A DNA stretch of 42,048 nt from Pseudomonadota bacterium (lineage in GTDB: Bacteria; Pseudomonadota; Alphaproteobacteria; Rhodospirillales; Casp-alpha2), in the NCBI GenBank assembly GCA_027624235.1, contig JAQBYB010000017.1, positions 1 to 42,048 of the forward strand. The letters are read 5' to 3'. Under the pieces are notes generated by a model. That model was not told the DNA's origin. It ran no database searches and saw nothing but the letters and a program-made list of their open reading frames with translations. How positions within the stretch are numbered: position 1 is the stretch's first letter; each line of letters starts with the position of its first letter. The translations under genes and the position numbers were made by a program. Positions 16,015 through 24,061 of the stretch are shown here, piece by piece.

Positions 16015-16874
16015 GTAACGAACCCAAATTTCTGGTGGTTGACGGTTATCGGAAGGCCGCCCGCGACGAATTGGCCGCCGGCGGCGCCGGCGTTGCCGGT
16101 GATCTGTACGTGGCGATGCTGGAAAAGGCGTCGCCGGGTGCCAAGTGCGATATCGTTTATCCCAGTGACCCCGGCGTCGAACTGCCCAAGGGCGGGACGC
16201 TTTCGGATTATGACGGCATCGCCTGGACCGGGTGCAGCCTGACCATCTTCCACGATATTCCTGAAGTCCGTACCCAGATCGATTTCGCCCGCGCCTGTTA
16301 CAAGGCCGGCGTGCCCGCGTTTGGAACCTGCTGGGGGGCGCAGATGGCCGTTGTCGCCGCCGGCGGTACGTGTGCGGTAAATCCCAAGGGGCGCGAGATG
16401 GGCATCGCCCGCAAGATCGCGCTGACCCCCGAAGGCCGCGCGCATCCGCTCTATGAGGGCAAGTCCGACGTCTTCGACGCCTTCATCAGCCACGATGATG
16501 AGATCACCAGCCTTCCCGAGGGCGCGGTGCGGCTGTCAGGCAACGCCTTTACCCATGTCCAGTCGGTGTCCGTGGATTTTGACGGCGGCACCTTCTGGGG
16601 GCTGCAGTACCACCCGGAATACGATCTCCATGAAATGGCGCGGCTGACCTGGTGCCGCATCGACAAGATGATCGGGCTCGGCCTGTTGACCGACCGCGAA
16701 ACCGGCGAGGCCCATGTGGAATTGCTGGAAGGCCTGCATCAGGACCCCAGCCGCAAGGACTTGGCGTGGAAGCTGGCTGTCGATGCCGACATCCTGGACG
16801 GGGAATACCGCCAGACCGAGACCCGCAACTGGATCAAGCACCTGGTGCTGCCGACGATGGCGCAACGGCGGTAG
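16011..16874 (+). CDS. Class I glutamine amidotransferase domain protein
   Basis: This 287-residue protein carries a triad-type glutamine amidotransferase domain. The nucleophile elbow is AFGTCWGAQM (C107) and the catalytic His/Glu lie in LQYHPEYD near residue 205. It resembles GMP synthase-type or gamma-glutamyl hydrolase-like GATase domains. The extra C-terminal helical part (about 215-287) is not one I recognise. It would release ammonia from glutamine or hydrolyse a gamma-glutamyl compound. No synthase partner is encoded beside it; its only close neighbour is the coupled HAD hydrolase. The ATG is chosen for the four-base overlap with that gene. Confidence 0.82.
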   Translation: MSNEPKFLVVDGYRKAARDELAAGGAGVAGDLYVAMLEKASPGAKCDIVYPSDPGVELPKGGTLSDYDGIAWTGCSLTIFHDIPEVRTQIDFARACYKAGVPAFGTCWGAQMAVVAAGGTCAVNPKGREMGIARKIALTPEGRAHPLYEGKSDVFDAFISHDDEITSLPEGAVRLSGNAFTHVQSVSVDFDGGTFWGLQYHPEYDLHEMARLTWCRIDKMIGLGLLTDRETGEAHVELLEGLHQDPSRKDLAWKLAVDADILDGEYRQTETRNWIKHLVLPTMAQRR

Positions 16875-16906
16875 AGGTTTCTAGAAAATGGATTTGCTGC
16901 AGCCAC

Positions 16907-16970
16907 CCTTCATGACGGACCTCCGGTCCCCCTCAGGGTGAGGCGTAACAACTCATCCCGAGCCGCGAGC
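16907..16970. repeat. Intergenic palindromic repeat, degenerate copy 1
   Basis: CCTTCATGACGGACCTCCGG, then a CTCAGGGTGAGG-type core, then CTCATCCCGAG. This is the alphaproteobacterial extragenic palindrome built from CTTCGAGAC and CTCAGGATGAGG modules. This copy has lost the terminal symmetry of copy 2 at 17002-17097, with which it shares GACGGACCTCCGGTCC. It probably forms a transcript hairpin downstream of the amidotransferase gene. Confidence 0.65.
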
Positions 16971-17001
16971 TGCTGAAAAACCCATGATTTGGTTGAGTGA
17001 G

Positions 17002-17097
17002 CCTTCGAGACGGACCTCCGGTCCTCCTCGGGGTGAGGAATAAGCTATTGTAATTCCTCATCCTGAGCCGGGCGCGCAAGCGGCCGAGTCGAAGGAT
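17002..17097. repeat. Intergenic palindromic repeat, copy 2
   Basis: The ends CCTTCGA (17002) and TCGAAGG (to 17095) are complementary. So are the central GTGAGGAAT and ATTCCTCAT arms, with a short loop between them. The element lies between the convergent amidotransferase and hydrolase genes and can act as a bidirectional transcription-end or mRNA-stabilising hairpin. The family is dispersed in many alphaproteobacterial genomes. Together with copy 1 it fills the 255-base gap between genes. Confidence 0.75.
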
Positions 17098-17129
17098 TGT
17101 TACCGCAAAACTCCTTTCTCAGAAGACAG

Positions 17130-17927
17130 CTAAAGCCCCTTCAGCCATTCGATGATCCGTTCGGCGCCGATCCTCGGCGTCGCCATGTGGCCGCCCCCGA
17201 CGACGACGTAGAGATTCTTGGGGTGCGCCGGCGCCTTATTGAACGCGTAATCCTCGTTGTCGCCTCGCTTGAGAATGTTATCATTCTCACCGACGATCCA
17301 CATCAGCGCCGTGCCGGGCTTTAGGGCGGCGGCGTTCTTGGGAAATATCGCCGGACCCTCGGGGTCGAACCAGCTCAGGTAGACAGAGGCCTTGGTGGTG
17401 ATGGAATTGCCCGTGCCCTGGTTGAAATCATTAAACGCAGTCACCTCGTCGCCACGGCCGGCGGCAACCATCTCACGGGCTCGCCGGTAGTCGTGACCGA
17501 CCTGCTTCTGGAAGCCGGCAACATCGGGCACGTGGCCGGGCGCCATGGCGAGGATTCCGGCAATGCCATCTCGCCGCGCGCCATAACCGAGCGCCGCGTT
17601 GGCGCCCATCGAGTGGCCACCGACGACGATCCGGGTCGCGCCCTTGGCCTTCAGTTCCTTCACCGCCTCGTCGATGTCGGCCATCGAGGCCTCGTAGTCC
17701 TTGTCGAGGCCGCGCGAGCGCGACCACGCCATGTCGGGGGCGGCGACGATAAAACCGGCATCTTCAAGGGTAGAAATTAATTTTCCAATCGGCGACTTGG
17801 CCTTCGCCGTGCCGCCCTTGCCGTGCATCAGAATAACGCCGGTCTTGGCGTCGGCGGCGCCGGAAAAACCGGCAACGCCAAACGCCACGAGTAAAATCAA
17901 AATAAAACGAAAAGTCCTCATTATCAC
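17130..17927 (-). CDS. Exported alpha/beta hydrolase
   Basis: This 265-residue protein has a signal peptide of about 27 residues (RFILILLVAFGVAGFSGAADA). The mature enzyme opens with GVILMHGKGGTAK, a typical oxyanion region. The nucleophile elbow GGHSMGAN (serine near residue 108) and a late GGGHMATPRIG supplying the catalytic histidine follow. It belongs to the dienelactone hydrolase/DUF-type serine hydrolases; the substrate cannot be read. It is transcribed alone, 20 bases downstream of the end of the alcohol dehydrogenase gene, so it may be read from the same upstream transcript. Confidence 0.8.
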   Translation of the reverse strand: MIMRTFRFILILLVAFGVAGFSGAADAKTGVILMHGKGGTAKAKSPIGKLISTLEDAGFIVAAPDMAWSRSRGLDKDYEASMADIDEAVKELKAKGATRIVVGGHSMGANAALGYGARRDGIAGILAMAPGHVPDVAGFQKQVGHDYRRAREMVAAGRGDEVTAFNDFNQGTGNSITTKASVYLSWFDPEGPAIFPKNAAALKPGTALMWIVGENDNILKRGDNEDYAFNKAPAHPKNLYVVVGGGHMATPRIGAERIIEWLKGL

Positions 17928-17947
17928 GATCTCCCCCTGTCAGAGTG

Positions 17948-19126
17948 TCAGCCTATCCGGCCTTCCATGGCGGCGTCCAGAATTTGGCGCATTTCCTTGA
18001 CCCCGGCGGCGATCGGGTTGGTCGGCGCCGTCGGGTCCTTGGCGGCCATTTCCGAAATATCGTCGAGCCGGTCAGGATCGACGCCAAGTTCGGCGGCGGT
18101 GTGGACTATGTTAAATTTCCGGCGGAGTTCCAGCGTCCAGTCCAGGACCGCCCGAAAAGACGGTTTCTTGAGGCCGATGAAACCTCCCAACATGGCCATT
18201 TTGTCTTCGATGGCGGTGCGGTTGAATTCCAGCACATACGGCGTAAACACGGCATTGGTCAGCCCGTGGTGGGTGTCGAAGACGGCGCCGACGGGATGGC
18301 TGAGGCTGTGGATGGCGCCCAATCCCTTTTGGAACGCCGTCGCCCCCATGGCGGCGGCGGCCATCATATGGGCGCGGGCTTCCAGATCCTGGCCGTCCTT
18401 GACGGCTTTCGCCAGCCAGTCGTGAACCAGCCGCAGGCCTTCCAACGCGATGCCGTCGGCCATCGGGTGATAGCCATTGACGCAAAACGCCTCAAGACAA
18501 TGGGCCAGGGCATCCATGCCGGTGGCCGCCGTCAGGTGGGGCGGCAGGCCGGTGACCAGCACCGGGTCGCAGATCACCAGTTCCGGCAACATCCGGGGGT
18601 GAAACAGAATTTTTTTGGTCTCATTGTCTTCGTCGATGACGACGGTGGCGCGGCCGACTTCCGACCCGGTGCCCGATGTCGTCGGCACCGCGACGACGGG
18701 GGCGATGGCGTCGGTTTCGGCGCGTTTCCAGTTGTCGCCGATATCCTCGAAATCCCACAGCCCGCGTTTTTGCCCGGCCATGAAGGCGATGGTCTTGCCG
18801 GCGTCCATGGCGCTGCCGCCGCCAAAGGCGATAACCCCGTCGTGGCCGCCCTCGTGGAAGGCGCGCAATCCATCGGAAATATTCTTGCTGACCGGATTAG
18901 GCTTGATGTCGGAAAATAACCCTGTCGGCAAATCGGCGTCGTTGTTGGCGGTAATGGCCTCAACAACCATAGCGCGCCCCGCCAGCCCCGGATCGGTCAC
19001 CAGCATCGGCCTCGACATGCCCAGGTTCTTGCAGCAATCGGGCAGTTCTGAAATGCGCCCGACGCCGAATCGAATGGTGGTCGGGTAATTCCAGTTGCCG
19101 GTGAGGGCGAATTTTCCAGTCATCAA
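17948..19126 (-). CDS. Iron-containing alcohol dehydrogenase
   Basis: This 392-residue group III dehydrogenase has the NAD-binding GGGSAMDAGK near residue 100 and SGTGSEVGRATVV. Metal-binding histidines lie in MDALAHCLEAF and GAIHSLSHPVGAVFDTHHG. It interconverts an alcohol and an aldehyde with NAD(P). Six bases separate it from the aldehyde dehydrogenase gene upstream, so the pair probably oxidises an alcohol to its acid or disposes of a semialdehyde. Members of this family act on phosphonoacetaldehyde, lactaldehyde, gamma-hydroxybutyrate and others. Its closeness to phnW makes phosphonate metabolism one possible setting, but an aminoethylphosphonate link is not shown by the sequence. Confidence 0.9.
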   Translation of the reverse strand: MMTGKFALTGNWNYPTTIRFGVGRISELPDCCKNLGMSRPMLVTDPGLAGRAMVVEAITANNDADLPTGLFSDIKPNPVSKNISDGLRAFHEGGHDGVIAFGGGSAMDAGKTIAFMAGQKRGLWDFEDIGDNWKRAETDAIAPVVAVPTTSGTGSEVGRATVVIDEDNETKKILFHPRMLPELVICDPVLVTGLPPHLTAATGMDALAHCLEAFCVNGYHPMADGIALEGLRLVHDWLAKAVKDGQDLEARAHMMAAAAMGATAFQKGLGAIHSLSHPVGAVFDTHHGLTNAVFTPYVLEFNRTAIEDKMAMLGGFIGLKKPSFRAVLDWTLELRRKFNIVHTAAELGVDPDRLDDISEMAAKDPTAPTNPIAAGVKEMRQILDAAMEGRIG

Positions 19127-19132
19127 GATACC

Positions 19133-20524
19133 TCAGATTTTCGTTTTTAGGTGAAAGGATTTCGGCCGGGTGAGGCTGTCATACCCCATCGCCGACAATG
19201 TGCAACCGCGACCGGACTGTTTAACCCCGGTCCAGGCCAGGGCCGGGTCCAGGTAATCGCAACGGTTCTGGAACCAGGTGCCGGTGGCGATGCGATCACC
19301 GATGCCGAGCGCGGCGCCGTCGTCGGTGGTCCACACCGATGCCGTCAGGCCGAAGCGGCTATTGTTCATCAATTCGACGGCTTGGTCGTCGGAGGTGACT
19401 TTCATGATCCCAACCACCGGGCCGAAGCTTTCTTCCGTCATCACCGCCATCTCATGATTGACGTTGATCAGCACCTGCGGCGCCATATAGGGCGTACCAG
19501 GGGCGTCGGCGGGGAATGTACCGGGGTCGATCAGGGCCTTGGCCCCCGATTTGACGGCGGCGCCGATCTGGGCGCGGACAAAATCGGCGGCGCCCGCCCG
19601 CACCATCGGCCCCAGCGTGGTTTCGGGATCGGTGGGGTTGCCGAGGACGTATTGGCCGGCAAGGTCGGTGAAGCCATCGATAAAATCGTCATACACCGCG
19701 CCATCAACGTAGATGCGCTCAATCCCGCAGCACGATTGCCCGGAATTGAAAAAAGCGCCATCAACCAGGTTCTCCACCGCATAGGCGATGTCGGCGTCGG
19801 CGCGGACGTAGGCCGGGTCCTTGCCGCCCAGTTCCAGCCCGACGCCAATGAACCGCCCGGCCGCGGCGGCCTCAACCATTTCGCCACCAGGCACGGAACC
19901 GGTGAAGGCGACGAAGTTGACTTGCGCATCCTTGATGATGCGTTCGGTGGCGGCGTGATCCAGGTGCAGGAATTGAAAAACCCCGGTCGGCAGACCGGCG
20001 GCGGCGAAGGCCTCGGCGTACCGCTCGGCGGCCAGCGGCGTCTGCCCCGAATGCTTCAGGATCACCGTGTTGCCGGCCATCAGCGCCGGAATGATGGTGT
20101 TCACCGAGGTCAGAAAGGGGTAGTTCCAGGGCGCGATGACAAAGACCACGCCCAAGGCCTGATGCCGAATGAAACGGGTGAAGCCGTTTTTTTGTTCGGC
20201 TTGGGTGTCCCGTATGGCGTCCGGGGCGACGGCGATCATGTGCCGGGCGCGTTCCTCCAGGCCATTGACCTCCCCGGCGGCGTAACGGATCGGCCGGCCC
20301 ATCTGCCAGGTGATTTCCTTGGCGATGGGGTCTTTTTCGGCGACCATGGCGTCGATGGCACGACCGCAAAGCGCGGCGCGTTCTTCGATGGAAACCTCGC
20401 GCCAGACCTCGGCGGCGCGCACCGCTTGCGTTAGGGCGCTGGCGATATCGGTTTCGTCCGCAAACGAACGCTCCACGTAGATGCTGCCATCCACGGGGGA
20501 GATGGTTTTCAAGGCGCTGGTCAT
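19133..20524 (-). CDS. NAD(P)-dependent aldehyde dehydrogenase
   Basis: This 463-residue member of the aldehyde dehydrogenase superfamily has the N-terminal NAD-binding part with VVFVIAPWNYPF, the general base in GLELGGKDPAYV, and the catalytic cysteine in FFNSGQSCCGIERIYV. The later signature TEESFGPVVGIM is also present. It resembles the succinate-semialdehyde or gamma-glutamyl aldehyde branch more than a betaine aldehyde enzyme, but the substrate is uncertain. It is the first gene of a two-gene operon with the iron alcohol dehydrogenase. An inverted repeat 20 bases upstream may be its operator. No damage is visible. Confidence 0.9.
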   Translation of the reverse strand: MTSALKTISPVDGSIYVERSFADETDIASALTQAVRAAEVWREVSIEERAALCGRAIDAMVAEKDPIAKEITWQMGRPIRYAAGEVNGLEERARHMIAVAPDAIRDTQAEQKNGFTRFIRHQALGVVFVIAPWNYPFLTSVNTIIPALMAGNTVILKHSGQTPLAAERYAEAFAAAGLPTGVFQFLHLDHAATERIIKDAQVNFVAFTGSVPGGEMVEAAAAGRFIGVGLELGGKDPAYVRADADIAYAVENLVDGAFFNSGQSCCGIERIYVDGAVYDDFIDGFTDLAGQYVLGNPTDPETTLGPMVRAGAADFVRAQIGAAVKSGAKALIDPGTFPADAPGTPYMAPQVLINVNHEMAVMTEESFGPVVGIMKVTSDDQAVELMNNSRFGLTASVWTTDDGAALGIGDRIATGTWFQNRCDYLDPALAWTGVKQSGRGCTLSAMGYDSLTRPKSFHLKTKI

Positions 20525-20543
20525 AACGATACGGCTGGCCTTC

Positions 20544-20586
20544 TTATTCTGAATGAATTATCAGGCCCCGTTATAACCCAGAATAA
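20544..20586. promoter_or_regulatory. Inverted repeat between ybaK-like gene and the aldehyde dehydrogenase operon
   Basis: TTATTCTG (20544-20551) and CAGAATAA (20579-20586) are perfect complements 27 bases apart, in an AT-rich spacer. This fits an operator in the promoter region of the aldehyde/alcohol dehydrogenase operon, or a weak terminator of the gene that ends at 20609. No T-run follows on the minus strand, which favours the operator reading slightly. Confidence 0.35.
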
Positions 20587-20608
20587 ACTCGGCGTCCTCT
20601 AGGTAAAT

Positions 20609-21079
20609 TCAATCGGGCAGGCTGAATAGACCGTGGCGGACGCTTTCCATCATTTTGCCGAACTGATCGGCATTGACGTGGACCAGGGTGGCGTGGTCAC
20701 CGGCCTCGAAATAGACGTCTTCTTTACCGGTCAGGCTGTCGTCCATCAGAACGTCCACCCCATAGGCTTTGCCGATCGGAGGAATGGCGCCGAGTTCGCA
20801 ATCGCAGAACAGGGACTCGACTTCTTCTTCCGTCGCCAGCCTGACTTCGTGATCGAGAATGGCCTCGATATCGTCAAAACTGATATGCCGGGAGGCCGGC
20901 AGCACCGCCAGAAGATAATCGTCCTCCTCTTTCAACAGAACCGCCTTGGCGATGTTTGCGCCTGGAATATGGCTGGCCTGGGCGGTTTTGGTTGAAGAAA
21001 GGGTGTAAGGATGGGCGAGCGTGTCGTAGCTGATGTCGTTTTCGGACAAGTACTGTTTTAGGGAAATGGCGATGGCCAT
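20609..21079 (-). CDS. YbaK/ProX-type aminoacyl-tRNA deacylase domain protein
   Basis: This 156-residue protein is the stand-alone editing domain that removes wrongly attached amino acids from tRNA. Visible family marks are LAHPYTLSSTKTAQASHIPG, the conserved lysine in AKAVLLKEEDDYLLAVLPA, and the GAIPPIGKAYGVDVLMDDSL loop. The ATG at 21079 is chosen because AGGAGGTG lies five bases upstream; a longer reading from 21169 would include the untranslated leader. A TATACT hexamer (21146-21151, minus strand) may be its -10. It follows phnW on the same strand after a small hairpin, so it probably has its own promoter. Confidence 0.85.
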   Translation of the reverse strand: MAIAISLKQYLSENDISYDTLAHPYTLSSTKTAQASHIPGANIAKAVLLKEEDDYLLAVLPASRHISFDDIEAILDHEVRLATEEEVESLFCDCELGAIPPIGKAYGVDVLMDDSLTGKEDVYFEAGDHATLVHVNADQFGKMMESVRHGLFSLPD

Positions 21080-21164
21080 GATGCACCTCCTATCTAGGCG
21101 AAGGCAGCCCGCATGCGGAAACACCGGGCGCCCCCGGCGGCTTGCAGTATAGCACAGAAACGAG

Positions 21165-21184
21165 CCCAAATATATTGACTTGGG
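21165..21184 (-). terminator. Short hairpin directly after phnW
   Basis: CCCAA (21165-21169) and TTGGG (21180-21184) can pair around an AT-rich ten-base loop, immediately after the phnW stop codon. On the minus strand the stem is followed by CTCGTTT, so only a weak terminator is likely. Confidence 0.3.
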
Positions 21185-22321
21185 TTAGGCCGCACCGCTT
21201 TCGACGCCCATTTCCGTGAGCGTTTCCCTGATGGCGTCGAGGGCACCATTCATGACCTTGGCGTCCAGGTGGCCGATGCAGCCGATGCGGAAACTGGGGG
21301 CGACGGTCAGCTTGCCGGGATAGATCACGTAACCGCGCCCGGCCAGGGCATCGTAAAATGCCTGGAAGTCGAACTTCGGGTCGGCGGGCATCTTGAAGGT
21401 GATAATGATCGGCGCTTGCAAGTCGTCCGCCAACAGGGTCTCGAACCCCAATTCCCGCATGCCGGAAATGAGAATTTTGCCATTGGCGGCGTACCGGGCG
21501 TTTCGGCCTTCGACGCCGCCTTCGGCGTCGAACTGTTCCAACGCCGCATCGAAGGCGCAGATCACGTGGGTCGGCGGGGTGAACCGCCACTGGCCGTTTT
21601 TCTCCATCGCCAGCCATTGATCGTAGAGATCGAGACTGAGGGCATGGGCGTTGCCTTTGCATTTTTCCAACGCCGATTGCCGGATGATGGCGAAACCCAT
21701 GCCGGGGACGCCTTCGAGACATTTGTTGGACGACGCCATCAAGGCGTCGAAAGGAACCTCGGCGGCGTTGATCGGCAGCGCCCCGAAGGCGCTCATGGCG
21801 TCGATGATCAGGCGGCGGCCATTGTCGGCAGTGATGCGGGCAATGCCGGCGATGGGGTTGAGGATACCCGACGTGGTCTCACAATAGACGCAGACCACAT
21901 GGGTGATGGCGGCGTCGGCCTTGAGGGCGGCGTCCAGGTCATCCAGGCCGGGGGGGGTATCTTCCGGCGTTTCCAGGGTGGTGTAGGCGCGTCCGGCGTA
22001 GTCGAGGATTTTTGCCATGCGGCTGCCGTAGGCGCCGTTGATCAGCACCAGGGCCTTATCATTCTTGGCGATCAGGGTGCCGAGGGTGGCTTCAACGGCG
22101 AAGGTGCCGCTGCCCTGCACCGGCACGCAAACGTGACTGCCGACTCCACCGGCGATGGCGACGAGGCGGTCGCGGACGCGCCTGTTGGTTTCAGTAAAAG
22201 CGGCGTCGCGCGAGCCCCAATCGTGCAGCATCGCCTGTTTGGTCTTGGCCGACGTGGTCAGTGGGCCTGGGGTCAGCAGCCAGGGGTCTTTGCTGGCCAA
22301 AGGGGGTTCAGATTCAGTCAT
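21185..22321 (-). CDS. phnW: 2-aminoethylphosphonate:pyruvate transaminase
   Basis: This 378-residue PLP enzyme moves the amino group of 2-aminoethylphosphonate to pyruvate, giving phosphonoacetaldehyde and alanine. It starts with the family signature DPWLLTPGPLTTSAKTKQAM. It keeps HDWGSRDAAF, the substrate-binding VQGSGTFAVEATLG, and the Schiff-base lysine in ASSNKCLEGVPGMGF. The ATG at 22321 has GAGGTG five bases upstream; the frame is open far upstream by chance in GC-rich sequence. It lies 23 bases after the permease gene as the last gene of the phnS2-T2-U2-W operon, which strongly supports the substrate. The usual partner PhnX, or PhnA/PhnY, is not next to it. Confidence 0.9.
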   Translation of the reverse strand: MTESEPPLASKDPWLLTPGPLTTSAKTKQAMLHDWGSRDAAFTETNRRVRDRLVAIAGGVGSHVCVPVQGSGTFAVEATLGTLIAKNDKALVLINGAYGSRMAKILDYAGRAYTTLETPEDTPPGLDDLDAALKADAAITHVVCVYCETTSGILNPIAGIARITADNGRRLIIDAMSAFGALPINAAEVPFDALMASSNKCLEGVPGMGFAIIRQSALEKCKGNAHALSLDLYDQWLAMEKNGQWRFTPPTHVICAFDAALEQFDAEGGVEGRNARYAANGKILISGMRELGFETLLADDLQAPIIITFKMPADPKFDFQAFYDALAGRGYVIYPGKLTVAPSFRIGCIGHLDAKVMNGALDAIRETLTEMGVESGAA

Positions 22322-22344
22322 TAAAACACCTCTATTATTACTTA

Positions 22345-24057
22345 TTAACGCTTGCGCCAGGCCTGGGTCCTGCGCGCCAGGCTGCGGGTCAACAGCGAAT
22401 GGATCAGGCGCACGCCGGCGGCGGTGATGACGATCATCATGCCCATGGCGGCGGCGGGAGCGGTATCGCCGGCATCGTCCATGTTCAGCACCGCCACCGA
22501 CGCCAGCGTGGTGTCCGGCGAATACAGGAACACCACGGCCGACACCGTGGTCATGGCGTTGACGAACAGGTACATGGAAATATCCAGAATCGCCGGCACG
22601 CACACCGGCACCGTGACGCGGCGGAAGGTTTTGTAGAACGGCACCTTCAACGACGCCGACACGGATTCGAATTCCGGGTCCATCTGTTTCAGGGCGGTCA
22701 CCGCGGTCAAATGCGCTACCGTATAAAAGTGGGTGACGGTGCAAATAACCAGGATCGGCATGGTGTGATAGAGGAAGCCGAGCGGATTGTCGGGGTGATT
22801 GAAAAAGAAAATGTAGGCGAGCCCCAACACCAGCCCCGGCACCGCCATCGGCATGATGCAGAGGAATTGCATGGCGCTGCGCCCGGCCTGGAAGCCGTTG
22901 CTCTTTTCGACCAGATAGGCGCCGATAAAGATCATCACGGTGCCGACGACGGCGGTCCACGATGCCAGCTCGATGGAATTGAAATATGACGCCCAGCCAC
23001 CGCCGTCCATCAGGTCGAACTGATAATTTTTCAATCCCAGGGTCAGGTCATAAGGCCAGAACTTGACGAAGGAAGCGAAGAAGGCCATGCCCAGGATGGC
23101 CAGGATAATGAAGCCGACAAGGCCGCAAAACCCCAACATCGCCATGTCGAAGCCCCGGGAAGGTTTGGGCACGTAGGGAACCGCCCGCGTCGACAGCATC
23201 GCCACCTGCTTGCGCTGGACAAGGCGGTCGGCGAAAAAGGCCAGCACCGCAGGCACCAGCAGCACCATGGAGACCACCGCCCCCATCTCAAAATCCTGCC
23301 TGCCGACGACTTGTTTGTAGACGTCGGTGGCGAGCACGTTGTACTTGCCGCCCAACACCTTGGGCACGCCGAAATCGGTAATCACCAGGGTAAAGGTAAC
23401 GAAAAACGCCGACACCAGGCCATAGCGCATGCCGGGCAGGGTGACGGTGAAGAAGGTCTTGAGCTTGCTGGCGCCGAGCGCTTCGGAAGCCTCATAAAGC
23501 CGGGCGTCGCTCATCGCCATGGCGATCAGCATGATGGTCATGGCATGGGGGAAGACATAGATGATCTCCCCCATGACGATGCCGATAGGGCCGTAAATCT
23601 CATAACCGAAAAGCCAGCTTGTAATGACGCCCTGCTTGCCGAAAAAGTAGACCAGTGAGATCGCCGGCAATAATGACGGCATCAGGATCGGCACCAGGGC
23701 GATGCCCTTGAACAGGCTTTTGAACGGCATGCACGACCGGGTCAGCCCATAGGCAAAGGTGAACGCCAGAATGAGAACGATCCCCGATGTCCACAGCGTG
23801 ATGACCAGGCTGTTCTGGATCGAATAGAACAGCGCCGGGGTCGAGAAGAATTCCGTGAAATTGGCGAGGCCGGTGAAGGTTCCATCCTTGTCCTGGAAAC
23901 CTTTCGACATCAAAAAATAAAGCGGCAACAGGATGGAGACGGTCAGGAACAACGCAATGGCGAGCAGGATGCCGCGCATGATCCAGTCTTCGCGGCTGAC
24001 CTTTTCCTTCACCGCAAGGCCGGACAGGGCAGGGGCGAGGGTGGCGGTCCCGGTCAT
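22345..24057 (-). CDS. phnU2: 2-aminoethylphosphonate ABC transporter permease
   Basis: This 570-residue inner-membrane protein is two fused permease halves of the iron/thiamine/phosphonate type, with roughly twelve hydrophobic segments. Each half has the cytoplasmic loop for the ATPase: EASEALGASKLKTFFTVTLPG in the first, and SVSASLKVPFYKTFRRVTVP in the second. It forms the channel for aminoethylphosphonate together with the ATPase encoded four bases upstream. The ATG at 24057 is chosen for this tight spacing; a reading from 24099 would overlap the ATPase gene. Similar permeases carry iron, so the substrate call rests on phnW in the same operon. Confidence 0.85.
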   Translation of the reverse strand: MTGTATLAPALSGLAVKEKVSREDWIMRGILLAIALFLTVSILLPLYFLMSKGFQDKDGTFTGLANFTEFFSTPALFYSIQNSLVITLWTSGIVLILAFTFAYGLTRSCMPFKSLFKGIALVPILMPSLLPAISLVYFFGKQGVITSWLFGYEIYGPIGIVMGEIIYVFPHAMTIMLIAMAMSDARLYEASEALGASKLKTFFTVTLPGMRYGLVSAFFVTFTLVITDFGVPKVLGGKYNVLATDVYKQVVGRQDFEMGAVVSMVLLVPAVLAFFADRLVQRKQVAMLSTRAVPYVPKPSRGFDMAMLGFCGLVGFIILAILGMAFFASFVKFWPYDLTLGLKNYQFDLMDGGGWASYFNSIELASWTAVVGTVMIFIGAYLVEKSNGFQAGRSAMQFLCIMPMAVPGLVLGLAYIFFFNHPDNPLGFLYHTMPILVICTVTHFYTVAHLTAVTALKQMDPEFESVSASLKVPFYKTFRRVTVPVCVPAILDISMYLFVNAMTTVSAVVFLYSPDTTLASVAVLNMDDAGDTAPAAAMGMMIVITAAGVRLIHSLLTRSLARRTQAWRKR

Positions 24058-24061
24058 CGCC

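Noticed and set aside
17948-20524. Firm naming of the dehydrogenase pair as phosphonoacetaldehyde enzymes
   Set aside because: Only proximity to phnW supports it. The aldehyde dehydrogenase looks closer to semialdehyde or gamma-glutamyl types, and an unrelated gene lies between.
21185-22960. Extended 591-residue reading of phnW
   Set aside because: The N-terminal 213 residues overlap the permease gene antisense-free in another frame and are Arg/His/Gly-rich. The ATG at 22321 has a good ribosome binding site and the family start.
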